Source: Candolleomyces eurysporus
Lineage: Eukaryota > Basidiomycota > Agaricomycetes > Agaricales > Psathyrellaceae
DNA: 64,000 bases
Assembly (NCBI GenBank): GCA_027579435.1
Contig: JANBPK010000858.1
Span: forward strand, 62,001 to 126,000
Direction: 5' to 3'
The notes beneath the pieces were generated by a model. It did no database searches. It saw only the letters and a list, made by a program, of their open reading frames with translations, and was not told the origin of the DNA. A program made the translations under genes and the position numbers. The first letter of the stretch is position 1. Every line of letters begins with the position of its first letter. Shown here one piece after another: positions 58,952 to 64,000 of this stretch.

Positions 58952-59378
58952 ATGCGAATCTCTCTCGTTGCCCTGCTCCCCATTGTCATCTCTGTGTCCA
59001 GCTTCGTGGCAAATGCCCACAAGGCGAGCCTCCCAGACGAATTCTTTCTTGCCTCAGGGGCTGACCGTTTTTCATCCAGGATCACGGCTTAGAAGCGAGA
59101 GAGTTTGACTCTCTTTCTGCTCGAAATATTGAACGGGTCTATCTTGACAACCTCGAACGCCGTGACCTTCTCTCTGAGTTTACCACGCGCGAGCTTCTGG
59201 ACGAACTCCACGAGCGAGCTCAGGGCTTTACTTGCCCCTACTGCGGCACGTCATATGCAACTGCCGCGGGCGTGAGTATTCTGACATCTTATCCAAACGG
59301 TTGAAGGCGGGCTGACAAGGTGTTTAGGCTAAACAGTGTGCTGGTACTCATAATAGACCTTTGAACGGACGGAAGTGA
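58952..59378 (+). CDS. Small secreted protein 4 with Cys/His finger-like end, 104 aa
   Basis: Exons 58952-59023, 59080-59271 and 59328-59378 (315 nt). The signal peptide is MRISLVALLPIVISVSSF, probably cut after NA. The mature part is charged (LEAREFDSLSARNIERVYL, LERRDLLSEFTTRELLDELH) and ends FTCPYCGTSYATAAGAKQCA then GTH, a C-x2-C and C-x3-H pair as in a zinc finger, unusual in a secreted protein. Intron 2 is GT-AG; intron 1 would use a GC donor (AAG|GCGAGC), or GT at TTC|GTGGC with loss of six residues. I have seen this signal-plus-RELLDEL layout in other mushroom secretomes; no function is known. Confidence 0.7.
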
Positions 59379-59620
59379 TCCGGCACCTAACTTTCGATTG
59401 GCCATCCCATCGTGTAGGCATACCAGCGTTTCGATCGTATTTATTCGTGTTCCCGTAGCTAGTCTATAACTAGCGTCTGTTAACTTTGAACGAGTTGGGT
59501 CTTTCATAATACCTGGCAGGATGAGTGAAATTCTTTGCTCGAGCCTGTTAGCACCAACCACATCTGCATAGCAGGGTAAAGATATAGTATAACTGACGAT
59601 CGTCATTCCTGAAAGTACGA

Positions 59621-61293
59621 CTAAAAAGTGGTCTTCTTCCCTTGGCTCTGCACAATCGCAGCCGTTTCCCTCTTTGCCAGAGCAAGTGCCGCGCCAGGTT
59701 TAGGCCGTGCCTTGGATCCTCTCCTCCCATCTCGTTCCGAGTCCTTGAAACCGGGTCGTGGTTTGGCTTTCTTCTCTTGCGGTTCAACGACTTGCATCGC
59801 GTCGTCATCGTCGTTGACTTCTAGAGTTTGATTTCTGTCGCCGTTGAGCGGTTTTGGTTTGGATAGTCGCGCCTTTCCATCGCTCTTCTTACTCAATTTA
59901 GACCCAGCAGCCGCTGGTACTAGGTGTTTGGCAGCTCCACGACGCACTGCATCTATACCTGCATATTCTACCTTGAGTTCCCGACCATTGAAACGGTGAT
60001 TCCTGGGGTTGATGAGGGCCGACGTTGCGTTATCAATACTCGAGAAATCGACAAATGTGAAACTGAGAACAGAGAAGTTAGAATCATGAAGTGAAATTAG
60101 AGAGGACGCGGAGATACCCACCCCTTGCAGGCACCTGTATCTTCGAAAGTGCCCATACGAATCTTGAGGATGACATCGTCTTTCTGCCCAGGTTTAGGCT
60201 TGGACGTCTGCTTCTTGTTTTCCAGGTCCTCCCCCTCTTCATCCTCGTTTCCGCTTTCCTCCTCCTTCTCAGCGTTCTCTTCTTTGCCATCTTTCTTCGC
60301 TGACTTCGGCGGCGCTCGATGAGTCTCGAATAACTTTCGTATATCGTCCTCCGTCGTTTCGAACGGCAGATTGCCTACGAACAAAGTAGGCGCAGGTGGC
60401 TGTTTCTGCGCTTTCAAGATCCTCTGCGCTGTTTTTGAATGCACTTTCTGTGCAAGATCGTTATCGTTCGTCTTGACATCCACGCCAGGAGCTATTGGCC
60501 GTCCTTGGAAGTCGCCGCCTAGAGAACACAAACAAAAATTGTAACTGTCAATGAACGAAATCCAAGAGATGAAGTGTGATGTAAAATTCCACTAACCGTC
60601 CTTGATAAGCAGCTTCCTCCCAGCCAACGGATGCTCTGAGAGCGCAACAGCAGCAGCCTTCGCCTCGGGCGTTGCGAAATCGACATAGGCGAACCTAGAT
60701 CCCGCGAAGGAGAGATAGGGAGGAAGGGTATATTCATTGACACCATTACAACGATATGATACACCAGGGAACGACNGGGGGAGGAAAAAGAAAAGAAAAG
60801 GGACCAACCCTTTATTCTCTCTTGGCAAATTCGGTCTCGACGCAGGCTTCATGGGCATGTTGATCCTCGTAACTTCTCCGGCACTCTCGAAAAACGTTCT
60901 GAGGTTTTCCTGTGTCGTTTTAAAAGATAAGTTTCCCACCCAGACAGAGTTCTGCCGTGGTGTTTTGACAGGGACGTCTTTCTTCGAGCCTGTTGCAATA
61001 GCGGAGCCATCCTTGAGCTTTCGTTTCTTGGAGGAAGACGAGGATGGGTCTTCAGCAGCTGCTTTTAGCTTCTGAGCTTTCTTCTTTTGTTTTCTCCGCT
61101 CAGCATGAGATAGCGGAGGTTCGTCGTTTTCAGCAGTTTGCGAGGAGTCCGAATCCGAATCCGAGTCCGAATCGTTCTGGGCCTGTTGCGCCTTGCGCTT
61201 GAGGGTCTTGGCCTTTGTTTTTGGAGGTTCCGGTGAAGAGCTGTCCCTCGATGATGAGGCGGAAGACGATGAAGCAGAGGATGAGGAAGCCAT
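59621..61293 (-). CDS. NOP13: NOP13-type nucleolar RNA-binding protein, 473 aa
   Basis: Pre-ribosome-associated nucleolar protein with two RRM domains. Exons 61293-60809, 60694-60597, 60518-60122 and 60062-59621 (1422 nt), in phase. The N-terminus is Ser-rich, with an acidic Ser-Asp run and Lys-rich stretches (nucleolar signals). RRM1 (about 116-195) has VWVGNLSF and FAYVDF; the linker HPLAGRKLLIKDGGDFQGRP closely follows yeast Nop13. RRM2 (about 239-345) has LFVGNLPF, an acidic insert, then RMGTFEDTGACKGFTFVDF and GRELKVEYAG. The tail is Lys/Arg/Pro-rich. An N (60777) lies inside intron 1 and does not affect the frame. The related Nop12 is the main alternative; the linker and the TFEDTG.CKGF block favour Nop13. 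Confidence 0.88.
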
Positions 61294-61946
61294 GATTGAA
61301 GAGAACTAAACAGTGAAATCCACATTTTCCAAAAATTCTGATCACCCGTGGGAAGGTCTGGCCCGAGCGGGCCGGTTCTGACATTGGGCGAACAGGCTGG
61401 CCAGTGCCCGTCACCTTACGAGCAAGAAAGTAATACCTATCGATTTCTTTTGCCCCCACAAGGTACTTTTATCGAGCTATACATTCAGATTTTGGCCGTC
61501 TTCCGGACGATCTCCGAAAGTATATTTTCTACCCTTGTGTCTACTCTATCCAAGCTAAGAGGATATGTACGGCCTGAATCCTGCCGAAACATATCCTCGT
61601 ATCGAGATGCTCCCTCCGAGCCTTCGACAAAGACCGGTACTTTCTTCGGTCAATCTTTTGTTATACCATCCTCTCACTTGACACTCCCTACTGCATCGAC
61701 ATTCAGAAATGGAGGATGTACCGAGGTGAATTAATATTGGTAGCATATGCGAATATAGCGCAGAAATACATTGTATACATATGGTCACTTTGTTGTCGTA
61801 AATTTCAAGGCATAAGTTATGGTATCTGGAGGAGCTTTGATTCATCGGGCCACGGGTTGGGGGTATACTGTTAGTGGGAGAGTTAGACACATCTCGAGGC
61901 CCGAGGGTTGGCATGTCTCCCTGGTTCTATAAATTCATGAGACGTA
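61294..61946. other. Intergenic between NOP13 and the coiled-coil gene
   Basis: It holds the NOP13 promoter and the 3' end of the coiled-coil gene. No gene recognised. Confidence 0.4.
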
Positions 61947-63366
61947 CTAGGGATTAACGGAGGTCCCTGGGGAAGGCTGGGGATATACGAGGTCCCCAAG
62001 AGATAGGGGAGGTGAGGGCGAGGATCGGAGGAGGGCATCTGGAGGGGCTACGGGGAGGGGTGGCGGGAGTTCGTCGGTAGTCCACACCGAGTTGGGCATA
62101 CTCGCTGGAGTGCGGAGACTCCGGCGACCATGCTCATGGGGTATTAGCCTCGACCTTGCTTCCAGAAGGTCTCGACAGCAGCACATGGCAAGTTGGGAAT
62201 GACACTCGGAGATTCGATCTTTGAGTTGTGCAATCTCTTGGTTTTTTGCGGCGATTATCCCTGTCAGCGATAGGTCGGAGGTGTCGGACGCCCCTTGCTG
62301 TCTCGCTCGGTATGGCTGTGCTGCCCTGAGGTCGTGTTCAATGTAAAGACCTTTCCAGTCGGCCGCTTCTTTGGTCATCTTCTCCAGCTCTTGTCGGAGG
62401 GAAGTGGCCCCTTGATGAAGCGCCGCGCCGACCTGGAAGAGACAAGCGATTCGCCTGTCCCGATTAGTCACCTTGGACGCCAGCACCAAGTTTTGTGCTG
62501 TAAAGTCGGCAATTGCTTCTTCATGCTGAACCACCGTCTCGTTTGCTTTCAAAAGGTCTCGGGAAAGTGCATTGACGGATTCTTGCATGGAAAGGGCTGC
62601 CGACTTGTATCCCTCGTTTTCTTCTGTCAAATTATGGCTTCGGGCGTTCGTTGAAAGAAGAAGTGCTTCGAGTGTTGATAATTGCTGCCGTAGATCAGCG
62701 ATCGTCGTCTCGTCTTTGGCCTGCGCTTCTTTTAAGTGAAAAATTGTTGCGTCATGCTGAACTACCCTCTCTTTTGCTTTCCAAAAACCTTCAGAAAGGC
62801 TATGGATGGATTCTTGCATGGAAAGGGTGCTGGTCTTGTATTCCTCGTTCTCCTCTGTCAAGGCGCGGTTCCGGGCGCTCGTTGAAAGAAGTCGTGCCTC
62901 GAACATCGATAATTGTTGCCGTAATTCGGCAATCGTCTTCTCGCACTTGGCCAGCACTTCTTTCAAAGAGGTAATCGTTGCGTTATGTTGAGCTACCCTC
63001 GCTCTTGCGCTCGACAGGTCTTCGGATATGGTATGGATGGATTCTTGCTTGGAAAGGGCGTCGGTCTTGTATTCTTCGTTCTCTTCTGTCAAGGTATGGT
63101 TCCGGGCGTTTGTTGAAAGAAGGTCTGTCTCCAGCGTCAACAAGTGCTCTCGGAGTGCGGCAATTGTCGCCTCGTCTTTGGCCTGCCTTTTCTGCGCCTT
63201 CATAACCAGGGAATTTTTGTTCCTGCCTCGCTTGGACGAGAAGCGCCAAGCACATGGTGATAATGAGGATTGCTATTGAAACCAGTGAGATCTAGAGTCA
63301 GTTTTTTTTGGACTTTTGAATCATGTTATCAGGCTCACTAGCGCAAGCAGCCCCTTTGGCGGGCAT
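61947..63366 (-). CDS. Membrane-anchored coiled-coil protein with three 77-aa tandem repeats
   Basis: The main ORF (63203-61947, 418 aa) opens with three repeats (residues 8-84, 85-161, 162-238), each with LLSTNARN-like, LTEENEEYK, SMQESIH and VVQHDATI segments, forming heptad-rich coiled coil. More coil, a Cys triplet (MCCCRD) and a Pro-rich tail follow. Upstream an exon 63366-63339 and a 47-nt GT-AG intron (63338-63292) lead to ISLVSIAILIITMCLALLVQ, a strong membrane helix just before the coil. Joining them needs one base less in a G4 run (about 63351) and in an A5 run (about 63218), the same kind of error seen elsewhere in the window; the result would be about 456 aa. Function unknown; possibly a Golgi- or ER-tethered coiled-coil protein. 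Confidence 0.7.
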
Positions 63367-64000
63367 AGTATCCAAGACCTGCATGGTTCAAGGAATGTTG
63401 GCGGGTAGGGATGAGAAGTTGACTCGTGTATGGCCGGCTATTTAATTAATGGCGTCTCTTAGACAGTAAGAGTACAAAGCGGGTAGCCCTGCCTCAGTGA
63501 GATGCCACGGCCTTTCGCCATTTGGTCGACTCGGATGCACCCCGGAACTGAGTCCACGTTTTCAACATACTTGGGCGCTAAGAGGGCGCACGACGGCGTC
63601 GACTTCGTTAGTTCATCGCACTTAGGGAATTTCAAAGACAGTCATGCACCTCATCAAGAAAGCTTGAACCTCGCTTTTGGGTCGGAAGTTCGGGAAGCGC
63701 ACCTGAGCATAGAAGGTCCCGTACTTTCAATCTCGACGTTGACTTGTCAAATCAAGTTTGGTGATTATGTGAAGGGTAAGATGTACTCACAATTGGTGTG
63801 GCCGATCTAACGGATTAGCACCTATGAAGACACCGCCCTGAAGTTGGCTGTGCTGTATCGTGTGGTTCAGTATGAAGTTGAAGAGCCCCGGAAGGTTGAA
63901 CGTTGATGGGTCATAACTGCCGAACCTGTGCTTCAAGTTGTTGGCACGTGTTGGGTTATTGAGTTGCCGGCGGTCAGCTTTGCGGCCCTGAGGCCTGAGC
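63367..64000. other. Window end, no gene recognised
   Basis: An ORF of 102 codons (63502-63810, plus, starting MPRPFAIWS) shows no motif and could be chance or part of a gene that continues past the window. Confidence 0.3.

Noticed and set aside
1..64000. CRISPR arrays, operons and ribosome-binding sites
   Set aside because: The window is fungal nuclear DNA; no regularly spaced direct repeats with unique spacers were seen.

Overview
The window is nuclear DNA from a filamentous basidiomycete, most likely a mushroom-forming Agaricomycete. Evidence: genes carry many short GT-AG introns (about 47-95 nt); there is a lipopeptide mating-pheromone-like precursor starting MDSF and ending in a CaaX box; there is a Ser/Gly-rich membrane protein of a type I associate with mushroom genomes; and an orphan multi-exon gene family is locally expanded. 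All statements come from reading the sequence; no search or alignment program was run.

Layout. 1-8.5 kb is housekeeping: an unknown ORF (-), a Polo-like kinase gene (-), and a divergent gene for an N-terminally anchored Ser/Pro-rich protein (+). 8.7-18.1 kb is a diverged triplication. Each unit carries a gene for a 79-residue secreted protein, which I resolve as three exons with a 12-15 nt micro-exon. Unit 1 has no dihydrofolate synthase gene after it, unit 2 has a broken one, and unit 3 has the full FOL3-type gene. A pheromone-precursor-like gene with three tandem CaaX repeats lies between units 1 and 2. 18.3-22.3 kb holds a four-exon F-box gene, a decayed copy of its 3' end, and the Ser-rich membrane protein gene.

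24.3-57.3 kb is an accessory, duplication-rich region. Two diverged inverted repeat pairs (A: about 24.3-27.3 and 52.1-54.9 kb; B: about 27.35-27.83 and 56.9-57.33 kb) flank it. Inside are two FAD monooxygenase genes plus a remnant of a third, and three members (A, B, C) of an uncharacterised gene family. A and B form a direct tandem duplication of 4.3-4.7 kb units; B resolves into 13 phase-consistent exons (940 aa). C lies divergent from monooxygenase 2 and is followed by a Zn2Cys6 regulator gene. A Tpa1/Ofd1-type 2-oxoglutarate dioxygenase gene sits between B and monooxygenase 2. The repeated pairing of a monooxygenase with an orphan family gene is the best candidate for an undescribed module.

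58.9-63.4 kb has a small secreted protein with a Cys/His zinc-finger-like end, a NOP13-type nucleolar RNA-binding protein (-), and a coiled-coil protein (-) with three 77-residue tandem repeats and a probable N-terminal membrane anchor.

Data quality. Single N characters lie mostly next to short homopolymers. In five genes treating the N as an extra base gives a continuous or better reading frame, and several other frame breaks look like one-base homopolymer over-calls. Apparent frameshifts here should not be taken as pseudogenes without read support.
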